The notes beneath the pieces are model-generated. The model did no database searches and was not told the DNA's origin. It was given only the letters and a program-made list of their open reading frames with translations. The translations under genes were made by a program, and so were the position numbers. A stretch of DNA of 64,000 nucleotides from Periplaneta americana (Eukaryota > Arthropoda > Insecta > Blattodea > Blattidae). Shown here piece by piece: positions 34,265-45,031 of this stretch. The stretch lies in contig NC_091119.1 in the NCBI RefSeq assembly GCF_040183065.1, forward strand, positions 66,714,892 to 66,778,891. Direction: 5' to 3'. How positions within the stretch are numbered: the first letter of the stretch is position 1; every line of letters begins with the position of its first letter.

Positions 34265-34464
34265 AAATAATAAAAGATGATTATATGATTTCTGTAGTTA
34301 TAATACCAAGTCATTCACGTTGCTATTTTCACGTGTCTTGTTACGCGTTATCAGGGAGCAGCACGGATTAACAAGCGGGCGTTTTCCGCGATATTCTAAC
34401 CGATTCGCTTCACATTACCAATCTAAATTAAGTTTATTGCGAAAGAGCGACTAGTCCAGTTGTT

Positions 34465-34481
34465 TTGACCAAGGCCAAGGT
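34465..34481 (+). promoter_or_regulatory. Shared upstream block of copy C, FTZ-F1-like site
   Basis: TTGACCAAGGCCAAGGT, identical over 17 bp to the block at 18833, 101 bp before the TATA box. CCAAGGCCA at 34469-34477 fits YCAAGGYCR. Confidence 0.65.
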
Positions 34482-34565
34482 GCCGCCGAGTCGAGCGACC
34501 AACACGACTTGCAGCTTGTATTTCTTTTTGTATGTGCGTCACCAACCATGAGGCTCGGACTCCAG

Positions 34566-34601
34566 TATATAAACCCCCTGGACGGACTGCCCAGCATCAG
34601 T
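34566..34601 (+). promoter_or_regulatory. TATA box and arthropod initiator of copy C
   Basis: TATATAAA at 34566-34573 and TCAGTC with its A at 34599, 33 bp downstream. TCAGT is the typical arthropod initiator. The inferred 5' UTR is about 39 bases. Confidence 0.82.
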
Positions 34602-34637
34602 CTTCTGCAGTAAAGACAGAGCAAACAAACCACAACC

Positions 34638-36423
34638 ATGTACCAGCTGGTAAGTTTCTGCAATTCTTAAAAAAAATACACTTAATTTTTTTTAGTTTTG
34701 AAAACTAATGTAATGCTATAAGTAAATATTAGCAGTTTAATTTACTTACTAAAATGAATCGAGAGAAATTAATACTTAAATTCTCTTTACGAACTTCAAC
34801 TCTAATACTAAAGGTTAGATGGTTTGAAATCAGTAGTGGCATTATGCGAGGTGTAGTGATCCTGCGGTCAAATACTGAGAATTTCAACTTGTGCTACATA
34901 TTTAATATCCTATGAAATATGAAAAGCCTGAGATCCTATAAGGGCAAAGGACTTCTACAGCAGGTAGAGTGAGCTGAAGGTCTACTACACTTGGGGAGCC
35001 AGTGCAAGAGAACTTGCACTATACACTTACATACTAAACATATAAACAAACTATACAGACTAAACACGAAAATCTATACAGACTAAACACATAAATTAAT
35101 ATCCTATAGCAATTTCTTAAAATGTAAGGCATTTGGGATTATTTTCCTTATTCTCTGAAACATAGAAACATATTTCAAATTGTTTATTTATATAAGAAAA
35201 AATTCTAAGCCTGTATGAAATATTAACAAAGTAATGTAATTATTTCATAACATTTTGAAGCTACGAAATTCAATATACTTCACTATGTTTATGTTCTATG
35301 ACCAGTTATTGTTTATAAAACAAGCTTTTTATTTACTGAATTTGTTATTTTTCGAAAATTTAAATTTCTATTAAATGGACGACATGTTCATTATTTCGTA
35401 TTATAATTTATACTTACCTAGTATTTGTTTATTGAATCTGACGCTTTTTTATACTAACAAATTTTTTTTTACGTTATGTTTTGATTTTTCGGAGTTTAAA
35501 TTTTCACCAAAAATTCCCACCTTTATATTTTTATACAATTTACATTTACAATTTTTAAGTTGTATACAAGTTACTATGTCTGTGTATACATATATCTGTG
35601 CATTTCTGCGAAAGTTTAATACACAAAGATAGTCAAATTACAAATACTTAACTTTGAATTCATGTGTACTAATTTTTAAACATATCTATTATTAATAGGT
35701 CTAAATATATTACATTCAATTTCAATTGCTTCGAGATATAAGTGAGAAGTGATTTATTTCAATAGTATCCTGGAGTGGGATTTACGGATTGAAGTCAATG
35801 ATGTAACATTTTGCTTCTTTCTTTTTTACTACTAAATTTGCTTTACAGTCTCTGTAAAAAGTTACTTTCAATACACGAAACTTGGAATTTTTCTAGTAAT
35901 TCAATCGTTGACTAAATTTGCCATTATAAAAACTCACTTTCCATAATAAAATACAAATTAACTGAACATTCCAAATATGTACAAAATTCAGTTGTTCAGT
36001 ACTAGCTTTAAAAACTAAATATTTGGATAGTCAATAAATATAATTGTAACGCAATTCTTTATAATCTTAGAAGTAACTTTATGTCTACATGAATAACGTA
36101 AGGGATGGTAAGGGATGTAATTATTTTAGTGTTAAGTTCAAGATTTTATTATTTTCTTAATTTGTAAATCCGAAAAACATAAATAAAGCTCTATCATAAG
36201 AGATGAAATCTTTGTACAACAAACGTTAATGCTTCAGACATAGCGTGAGCAAGTAACTTGAAAACTGTCCTTTCTGCTGCAGATTCTCCTCGTCCTGGCC
36301 CTCATCGCCGTGGCCGCCGCCCAGTACCCCTACTATGCCGGATACTACGGCACTGGATACTACGGCGCCTATGCCCACCCCTATGCCTACTCCGGTCTTG
36401 GCTACGGAATCTATGGTCGTTAA
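34638..36423 (+). CDS. Tyr/Gly-rich secreted mini-peptide, copy C (spliced)
   Basis: Exons: 34638-34649 (ATG TAC CAG CTG, then GTAAGT) and 36283-36423 (after CTTTCTGCTGCAG), joined in phase 0. The 50-residue product differs from copy B only at residue 3 (Gln for Lys). Signal segment to about residue 17; mature part QYPYYAGYYG to GIYGR. Exon 2 differs from A at six and from B at seven bases, all synonymous. The intron (1.63 kb) is AT-rich and free of recognised transposons, unlike copy B. TATA, initiator and the shared upstream block sit in the expected order. Donor GTGAGT at 36427 leads to a 3' UTR exon. Function is inferred as a secreted cuticular or peptide-signalling product. Confidence 0.94.
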
Positions 36424-36614
36424 GGGGTGAGTGTATGCATAACTTGATATTCACTGTAATTCCAGAATTTCTTTTGTGTTACCTTAGACCAATTTCACAT
36501 TTTAAGTAGTACACGAGATTTAAAATTTATCCTTAGCAGTGCTGTGATAATTCATATGCATAAACTTTAAATATTAAATTTGAAACTGAGCGTTATTTTA
36601 TTTGTTTGTTGCAG

Positions 36615-36725
36615 GTTGTGGGGTCTGTCTTCTCTCCATTCCTTCTTCTTCTGACTTCGCTCTGTTTCCGTCTCTTGTGTTTGGAATGTGTACTCGGAAA
36701 TTAATAAACTTTACTCTATTATTTT
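36615..36725 (+). other. 3' UTR exon and polyadenylation signal of copy C
   Basis: The acceptor TTTGTTTGTTGCAG ends at 36614; AATAAA lies at 36703-36708. The intron is only 188 bp. The cleavage position is approximate. Confidence 0.75.
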
Positions 36726-36994
36726 AAAGTTACTTGAGTTGTATTTATTTTTCATACATAATTCCTGTTCCCAAGTATATCAGAACCTTTCATAATAGAT
36801 CTCCGATCAACAGAATTCAGGCAATAACCGATCCTATTCTCTATTTATATCTGATCAACCAATTGCAAATATTATCAGAATATTTTCCTTACTTACCTAT
36901 AATCAACCGACTACACACATCATTCGTTCCTGTCTTTTTTTTTTACCTCCGATCAACAACTTTCATATATTATCCGATCTTGTGCCCTGTATAC

Positions 36995-37982
36995 TAGGGT
37001 GGAGTGAAAATATGAAGTTTATGAAATCAAAATGTAATACCAAGGAAAAGTTGTGGGGTGATGTCATAAAGAACAGAGCAAACATTTTTTTCTCTAGCTT
37101 AATATTTAGAGGTGCCCCAAGAGCACATATTCTGAAATTTTCACAAAATTTAGAGGTTCAGATTTTTTAGCGAGAGAACTTTCTCGACTGGTTTAATCTG
37201 AACAGGATACCAGGAAAATGTCTACAAAATATATGTTAAAAGACTCTGCATATTTTTGGCTCCCTGTTATTTCATCTTGAAATGTCACAGAAACTTCAGT
37301 TTATAAGGCAATTGGGCATAATCATAAAATATTTAGGTATGATATAACTAATAAAATTAATGGAAATTCATACTTCTGATGTTACAGGATGTTTAAATCA
37401 GAACAATGGCTCTAATTAAGACGGGAAATCTGACCTTCTGACCTGTCCTGTATTCGGAATCCTGGAGGGGCTGAACCCATCACAATTATCTATCATGACG
37501 TAATGAAATATTATCTATGGATCAAAAATGAATTAAAACCTGACTTACAATCAAAAGAACCTATTGTTGGAGAGATTTCAGAAAGAGTTGCTATGAAAAG
37601 TAAGGTAATCCAGGTAAAGGCATCTATTCCGATAGTCAGTCATGCAAGAACATTATATTTGATTCGTGCTTACCATGATAAATACAGAAAAATACTGTTT
37701 ACTGCAATCCCAAATTAAAGTCTTCCAAATAAAGTTTAAATGTGTGATTTTACAGCAATTCACTAGCTATATAATAAAAACAAAATAATAGAACAAATAT
37801 ACAAAAAGGGGAAAAAATTATAATTTTAAAAAACTTCAAAGCTCTTGGGGCACCTCAAAAATTAAATATAGAAACTCCATATTTTTCACATTCCTAAGTT
37901 AAGTGAAAAGACAGATTTTTGCAACTATTACATTTAGAAAACAGATAAAAAACCATTTCATGTAAAGATTCACTCCACACTA
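36995..37982. mobile_element. TIR element with long degenerate inverted ends and a small ORF
   Basis: TAGGGTGGAGTGAA opens and TTCACTCCACACTA closes it. GAGGTGCCCCAAGAGC near 37111 is inverted near 37838, so similarity of the ends extends over about 150 bp. Inside, a plus-strand ORF (37503-37718) reads VQVKASIPIVSHARTLYLIR and AYHDKYRKIL; I recall similar repeated genes in arthropods but cannot name the family. The target-site duplication is unclear. Confidence 0.6.
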
Positions 37983-38879
37983 CTCTATACTTCTGATAAA
38001 CAGGCTCCACACATTAATCGAGTCTATTCCTTATGTCCCCTGAACAGTCAAGTAAAAGCATTGTCCTACTTTGTTCCTTGTTCAGCCGTGTCATTTGCTC
38101 AGATTCCATCTAGACGGTCTAGGATGGATTCCTGGTCAGGTCCTGATGTAATTCGTGGTTGACAAAGCAAACGTTGCCGTGGTTTTTTCTCGGGGTACTC
38201 CCGTTTCCCTCTATAATTCCATCTGCACTATCCACCTTCCCGTTTTTCGTCTATTATCTACAATAGTTAAAATAAAGTTAGAGTGAAATCTTCAGTGCAG
38301 TTCGGGTCTCCATGCTTTGGTATGATTTAAAAGCTTCAGTCTCCGGGCTGTAGGATTCACGACTGGAGATCAGACCTGGCTCATTCAGGGATGAGGCAGG
38401 ATGGACTTCCTGTCAGAATTGATGTCACAAATGCCATCCGGTTCACCTGCTGGTGTGGAACAACCATGATAATTGTATGGTTCCAATCCTTTTCCGTTCT
38501 CGAAAAGCTAGTCAGCGAGACAATTCCTTTCTTACTTCTCGAACTTTGGTTTGCCTCTGGTCGTCCCTGTCCCTTGCTTACCTGCCTATTCCGAGAATAA
38601 ATATTTGACATCTTACCTGACGGCAGATAGCTCTTTCTCTCTCATAAAATAGATTTAATTAAAATCAAGAGTATTAAATAATATACCGGTAGTTAAAGTT
38701 GCGCGGTAACATCGCCATCTTGTATTTGGGTTCGATTCCGAGAGATGTCTTTCCTGACATACTTTTCGTAGTTTCTCAAATTTTCCCATGTGGATAATGG
38801 GGTAGGACCTATTGTATTACAAAGAACTACGATACGTTTCCTTTCAAATCTTATTATAACCCTTCTCAACAACCACACT
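37983..38879. other. No recognised gene; possible SINE remnant
   Basis: GTGGTTTTTTCTCGGGGTAC and CCCGTTTCCCTC near 38180-38215 recall SINE bodies elsewhere in the window, but no head or duplication is visible. The ORFs at 38391-38611 overlap on opposite strands and are not supported. Confidence 0.35.
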
Positions 38880-39803
38880 CTATCACAGATGGCTTTATGA
38901 TTTGAATCTAATGGTTTCTTGCTTAATAAAGAAAAAACTATCAACATAACTTTCAGCCTAAATTATCTAATAAATAAGAACAACAGACTCAACTACACAA
39001 AATTTCTAGAACTTTTTATAGACTCCAGTTTAACATGGGATAAGCACATCGAATACATATCCACAAAGCTATCAAGAGTTTTATTTTGTTAAAGAAATTA
39101 ACTACTTGAGTTTCTAAAAATTATTTAAGATGTGCCTACTTTTCTTTCTTTCAGTCGATAATCCGATATGCCCTAAATTTCTGGAGAAATGGAACCAAAA
39201 TTGGAAGCGTCTTGATTTTACAAAAGAAAGCCATTGCAATTTTATGTAAATCAAACTATCTGGAACATTGTCGGCCACTTTTCAGACAATCACGGATTTT
39301 AACAATCATAAATTTGTATATATATGATCTAGTACTTTACACTCGACAAAATATCGACAATTACTCATTAGTGGCCAATATACATGATCATGAAATTAGA
39401 AATAGTGAACAAATTAATATTCCACATTGTAGATTACACAAGAGCAACACAAACTTTTTAATTATGGGGAAGAAATTATATAATAAGCTCCCAAGTCAAT
39501 ATTATAAATTACCAATCAATAGCTTTAAAACTAGATTTTACAATTGGTTATTAAATAATCCTTTTTATTCTGTTGCTGAGTTTTTCAACACAAATTTGTG
39601 CGAAATTGTATTTTAATAAACAAGTTTAATTGCAGTTTAGTTAGTTTTCTTTAATTTAAAAGTTTCAAATTATTTCATGTTTTCATATATTATTTAAATT
39701 TTACTGTTTCTATTATTAGTGTTTCTTTAAAATGTTTTTCATTGTATTCTGACGAAGCCTAAAACTGTATGTCTAATGGCCAAATAAATTGAATTGAATT
39801 GAA
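38880..39803 (+). mobile_element. 5'-truncated LINE (CR1-like) with (AATTG)n tail
   Basis: Reads FESNGFLLNKEKTINITFSL, YTKFLELFIDSSLTWDKHIE, then after an interruption LQKKAIAILCKSNYLEHCRP and a 134-codon frame ending FFNTNLCEIVF. These are the thumb and C-terminal parts of a non-LTR reverse transcriptase. The 3' end is a short AATTG tandem rather than poly(A). At least two frame breaks occur in the first half, while the last 400 bp is open. Confidence 0.87.
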
Positions 39804-40209
39804 TATAACATAATTTCATATCGATTGTGTTGAACAGCAGCCTCGTATGGCAAAATATTCAATTTTACAGCGAAAAAAAACATTTTAATAGCTTTACAAC
39901 CAACAAATCTCACATAAGAAGTTATTTAAATATATTCTTGTAAAGTTTGCACCAATGACTGTACATAAGATATTTATTGAAGATTCGGAAATATTTTTTA
40001 TAGCGATGAAGTGAAACTTAATTTCGTTATTTTAATTTTTTATTTCATTTTATATATATTGCTGTTCAACACCGTTGATATGTTATTCATAAATTTTTTG
40101 CGACAAACCTGTCATCTGTCTGAGAAATACCGCAACTGCTGAGTTATACAGACCTGCCATCTGTCCGAGAAATATCGTAACTGGTTGAGTTATTCCCATT
40201 ACTTCGTTA
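39804..40209. other. No recognised gene
   Basis: AT-rich. GACCTGCCATCTGTC(C/T)GAGAAAT-type text occurs twice (near 40106 and 40160), a short direct repeat. Confidence 0.4.
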
Positions 40210-41941
40210 AGGTGCGTACACACTTAGCGAACGAACAACGAATGAATGATGAAGCAAAACGTCATTGTTCGTTCGCTGTTTGAAGCGACGTACAAATCAT
40301 CAGCAAATTGTCAGAAAACATTCACATTCGCTGATTGTCTGCTATAAAGGCAGACGAAAATATAATTATAGCAAGTGCAGGCTTGTTTCATAAACACTAA
40401 TAATATTAAGTAATAGTAGGCTATTACAGTCATAAAAACAATTATATTAACCGACTAAATTCTGTTTCATAAACGTTTTGCACGAGTCATAAAATACGTA
40501 CAGTAGCCAGATGATTTGAGGTTAAGGCTGATAAACATAATCAAGTTGATCTGCACTCTACAGCTATTTATATTATTCTCTCTGTTAACAGTTGTTGAAT
40601 GAAATAAGTTTTGAAGTACTATCTTTAATAGCAACAACAGAGTAAATCGTAATATGTGTGAAGGTTTGGGAGACAATTTATTTCAGATAAGATTGTAAAT
40701 CACTGCAACTCGAAGTTATTGTTTCTGTTATTTTGATTCAGTTCATTTACGAGTAAAAGAAACAATATGATACATCTAAAATATTGTGAACAGATATTTA
40801 TCATTCCTAATTGTTCACGTCTCTGCTGTTGTAAAGTTTGCAATTCCAAAAACAGTGTATCAGTGACAGAAGCATGTGTGTGCGCGCGCGCGTGTGTAAA
40901 ACTTGCACCTCGTTATCTAAAGAAGTACCATATGAAAATGTTAAGCAGTGAAAACTTTTGATGACAATATTGTAGCAGCCTTAAGGACAGTGTTAACGAC
41001 AGGGTTGGTGGACCCTGCAAAGCGTCTTATGTAAGATATTTTCAAGTTCCATTATAATTCGGAATACTGCGCAAGTATTTATTGGTGCAAGCGTAAATAA
41101 ATACACATAAAAATTACTCTTTTACCAAAAAATAAATAAGTAATGCAATAACGACATAAGTATTTACGCGGTGAAGTCGTTCCTAGAAAATATCGTGTTT
41201 GAGTTTGAAAGTGTGGATGTTGTAGAAGATTAATGTTATGACGAAATTAATAAAAATACTGAAATTGTCTTAATGGGTTTTTATTGCTGATTATGTTGTA
41301 AGTAGTATTTTCAAGAAGTTACCTGACTATACAAAATGCAAATATGTTCTAATTAGAGATTGTGATGTGGAATTGTAGTTACAGTACCTATAAATCTCGT
41401 AAGTTAATTTTAGTTTATGCCCTCAATAGGGGTGGTTTAAAGTAATCCATATATTTTGTAATAGATCTACTTGTTGATATATGTCTGCAAAAGATTTTGG
41501 CTCACCAAGATCTTCACAATGTTAATTAGTGAAGAATATATAGATTCAGGTTGCCACAAGTATACATTGAAAAAACATTTCAATAGGTACAGAAAATATT
41601 AATATTACTGTATTTTGTGGTGTAAATGTCCCATAGGCATATATTTCTGAACAATTATTATAATTTAAAAAATGACGAGAAAGGAGGGAAAAAATGTTAA
41701 GTTCAATCATTCAAATAACATAAAATAATGTAAAATATACAGTAATTACTTTCTAACAGTTCTATACTGTAATTGAATTTAATTTAGGTTTCACCCTTTC
41801 CAATTGTTCCTCTTTTACAATAAGATAAGATAGTTTTCAATTTCAGCCTGGTCCATCTACATTGGCGCCTATGACAGTTTGTAAGTATTTGTAAGTATGG
41901 AGAAGGACTTTGTTAATAATTCATTTTGTCTCTGATGCTTT

Positions 41942-42136
41942 TTAAAATGGGGAAAAGACGTGAAAATAACTTGAAGAAACAGAGTTTTTTGCGAAAAGTT
42001 CTCGAATTGAAAGGTCAACTATTTCATTATATTCATAACTTTCTTGCATATGGTTGTAGGATATTCGTTGTCTAAAATTTCTTGGACGTCGGACAAACGC
42101 TCCCTCTTCATCACTATTTGAGTCAGAATTGTCCAT
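41942..42136 (-). pseudogene. PIF/Harbinger nuclease N-terminal remnant
   Basis: Reads MDNSDSNSDEEGAF, then RRPRNFRQRISYNHMQESYE. Acidic leader followed by RPRxFRxR is typical of HARBI1-like transposases. The reading frame ends soon after LFAKNSV, and the rest is not recognised. Confidence 0.65.
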
Positions 42137-42551
42137 TTCAAATGTTTTCACGGTTTTATCTTCAAAATCTAACCCTACATTGGCATTTACTTTTTACAAA
42201 TTATTAAACTATAACTTAAAATACAGACATGGAACTAACGTTAATATTATTAATAAATTTAATTATCTTTGCTGCTTTATGAAACACTTTAGTAATATTG
42301 TTATTTATTTTAGTAATAATATGAGCGTTTACAGTAATAAATAATATTATTAACTATTACTTCTATGAAACAGAACAGTAATAATATTACTTAATGTTAT
42401 TACTTTTTCAGTAATGGTATTAAATTATTACTTTTATGAAATAGGCCCCAGGGGAAAGTTTCAGTACACGGATACCTCACTGACAATAATTATCTTAAAA
42501 TACTGTACTAAAAAGAGAGATTTGTCTGTGTTTGTCGTATGCGCATCATGC

Positions 42552-43019
42552 TTACGAAAAGACACTTTTCAGTGCCAATAATTTATTTTGTGTGCACAAT
42601 GTTGGAACTTTGTTATTTCTGGGCGTGACTTTGTCCAAAAGGAACGACATATGTTTATACGCGAACCAAGTTGACTCGTACACTTCATCACTCCCCATTT
42701 CATATCTTTTTGTGGACTTCTGTCTTTCCCTCCGGAATGATGTCAGTAGGGATTCAATTTTCTTTTTGACTTCTGCTCCCTACAATAAAAAAAAAACATG
42801 TATCTACTGAAAATAAATAAACAAAAATAATTTTCAAATTTTGGACGTGTTTGACTCTCCTATCTTGCAGCTGAACATCTTTCCAATAGGTTCCTAAACA
42901 TCATGTTTTCTTACTTTATTGTGGTAAGTAGGATGCTTGGGATTCCATGAAGTTTCCTGCTCCCTATATGCATTAATAAGATTTATAACAGCGCCTTCCG
43001 TCCACTCCAGTTTCGACAT
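42552..43019 (-). pseudogene. MADF/Myb-SANT-like DNA-binding protein of PIF/Harbinger
   Basis: The first part from ATG at 43019 reads MSKLEWTEGAVINLINAYRE and WNPKHPTYHNK, the helix-rich MADF core, with an in-frame TAG after RKHDV. A second part (42774-42552) after a likely acceptor reads EVKKKIESLLTSFRRERQKS and STWFAYKHMSFLLDK. In PIF/Harbinger elements this second protein helps the nuclease reach the ends. It lies in the element's right half on the same strand as the nuclease remnant. Confidence 0.82.
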
Positions 43020-43373
43020 CCTGTTAGTGAAATTGAACTAAGCGCTGCGTTCTGCTACGAACTACAAGCTAGTGGCAAATACCGTCCACAACGAATACCA
43101 ACTTCCTTTGATGTACCGACAAGCGACGGATCACTTCCGAAGGCAAACCAAACGATCGGTTTGCCTTTGTTGCGACGTACACACGTACCGATTTCAATCA
43201 ACGAACGCAATCGTTTGTCGTTCGTTCGTTGTTCGTTCGCTTAGTGTGTACGCACCTTTAGAGATAAGGGAGGCAACAAAGTCACGGAGCATGAAGCGGT
43301 TACCATTTGTAAGAATTGCAAACAATTTTAAAAAGGCAATGCTATAAAGTACTGGCAAAAGTAAAAAAAAAGG

Positions 43374-43655
43374 TAAAGGTATCCCCGTAACATGCCATGA
43401 AGGCACTTGGGGGGCATGGAGGTAGAGCCCCATGCTTTCCATGACCTCGGCACTAGAATGAGGTGGTGTGGTCGGCACCACGCTCTGACCGCCTTTTACC
43501 CCCGGGAAAGACGCGGTACTCAATTTTATAGGAGGCTGAGTGAACCTCGAGGCAAGTTTGGCAACGAGAAAAAAACCTGTCATCACCTGGGATCGAACCC
43601 CGGACCTTCCAGTCCGTAGCCAGCTGCTCTACCAACTGAGCTACCCGGCAGACAA
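43374..43655 (-). mobile_element. tRNA-derived SINE with well-preserved tRNA-like head
   Basis: On the minus strand the head reads TGCCGGGTAGCTCAGTTGGT AGAGC (box A) and CCGGGGTTCGATCCC (box B). The acceptor 3' side does not pair, and the body continues to about 43374, so it is a SINE and not a tRNA gene. It sits just outside the Harbinger element. Confidence 0.85.
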
Positions 43656-44152
43656 ATATATGACTTTATTGATCAATTGTAATAGATATTTCAGTATTAA
43701 TTTCTCTTTACTCTTCTCAGTCAATAAATGAAGTTGCGAGTGTCAACCCTTGACATTATTTAAGTTTCCAAGATTAAAAAAAGAAGAAGAAGAAGAAGAA
43801 GAAAAAGAAGTGCCTGCAGAAATGTAGATTCTCTGCCTTCAATACTGTTCAATACTAACCAAAAATAAATTAAAATTGGTAGCTGTATTTATTGCTCTAC
43901 TCAGTTTCTCGTTTGGGGGGAGGAAGAATAGACCACTCGCTATTTCACAGATATCCCAACCGATTAGAGCCATATTACTATTCTAAATTAAGTCTATTAA
44001 AGTGCTAGCCAGATTGTTCGCGGGGTTTTGAGTTACATCATATACTCACGTCCGACACACTTTTAATACTAGAGAAACGCGTAACAAGTGTACAACTAAC
44101 GAATAATTTCTTGTAGCTGCACAAATCACAAATATTGTGATATTAGTTATGC

Positions 44153-44192
<40 letters not shown>
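44153..44192. repeat. (TAA)n microsatellite
   Basis: About 13 repeats. Confidence 0.95.
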
Positions 44193-44193
<1 letters not shown>

Positions 44194-44204
44194 GACAAAG
44201 CTGT

Positions 44205-44451
44205 CACGGTGCTCCTGTGACTAGAGTTATGTACTCATAAATAATCCTGTGAACCCGGGTTCGATCCCTGGCGTAGGCCCTCCCCTTTATGACTATGTAT
44301 GGCAAGCCCGTAGTCTAGATAACAGAGGGACTTCCTGCGGGAGCTCCGGTTCCCCTGTAACACCTAAAGAATTATTCTTTTACCTCATCCCGTAGACCAG
44401 CCTCCTGTAGCGCACCCTAGCAACGACTCCGTCGGTAAATTGGTCTCCAGA
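44205..44451 (+). mobile_element. Probable tRNA-derived SINE, cut by a hAT insertion
   Basis: A CCCGGGTTCGATCCCTGG box B near 44256 and a GC-richer body ending at the hAT duplication (44444-44451). The body may resume at 46866. Head and limits are approximate. Confidence 0.6.
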
Positions 44452-45031
44452 CAGGGCCGGATTTAGGTATAGTGCCGGCCCTAGGCAGTGTTAAAATTTG
44501 CCGCCCCCAACTCCCACAAACAGTTTATGAGCAGCTATTATACAGGTCATGTTTAGTTTAAAATAGTTTTAAATGAAATGTTACAATTCAGAAAATAATG
44601 AATTACTGAAATCAAAATATATGCTTCTTACTTCTGGATTGTAAAGATTTCCTTCGCACTTTTTTTCACAGAGAAAGCATAGATGATGTCATCAACTTGA
44701 TCTGACGAAACACATCAAAGTCGATGGAAAGAAACATATTCAAACTTATTCATTGTTGAAACAAAATTGATTTGTGAGAGGCAGGCCACGGGCAGGCTAT
44801 AGTTTATTTTTAAGCATTGGTTTAGTTGGTGGTATAATTATTACCAGCATTTCTTACTTCGATTGTAAGTATAAAGTAAAATGAAAAATAAACTCCCACT
44901 CTTAGCTGAATAAACCTTTCATATCGAATTATATAGTGCATATGCTGGAAAGTGATTAAATAGATTGTTGACGATATACATGTTATATCGGAAATGTAAC
45001 TGAGAGTTGTGATTACACGATAAATTAATAA

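Larger units (their letters stand above)
40210..43257 (-). mobile_element. PIF/Harbinger DNA transposon, internally decayed
   Basis: Inverted ends start AGGTGCGTACACAC and continue through AGCGAACGAACAACGAA with few mismatches. TTA lies at 40207-40209 and 43258-43260, matching the 3-bp TWA duplication of this superfamily. Both expected genes are present as remnants on the minus strand: a MADF/Myb-like DNA-binding protein (42552-43019) and the N-terminus of the nuclease (41942-42136). I could not find the nuclease's catalytic part in the left third. Internal AT-rich insertions are likely. Confidence 0.88.

Noticed and set aside
43072-43347. ORF across the right end of the Harbinger element
   Set aside because: It runs over the terminal inverted repeat and into the flank, so it cannot be a conserved gene.
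43582-43653. Functional tRNA gene on the minus strand
   Set aside because: Boxes A and B are good, but the acceptor strands do not pair and the sequence continues as a SINE body.
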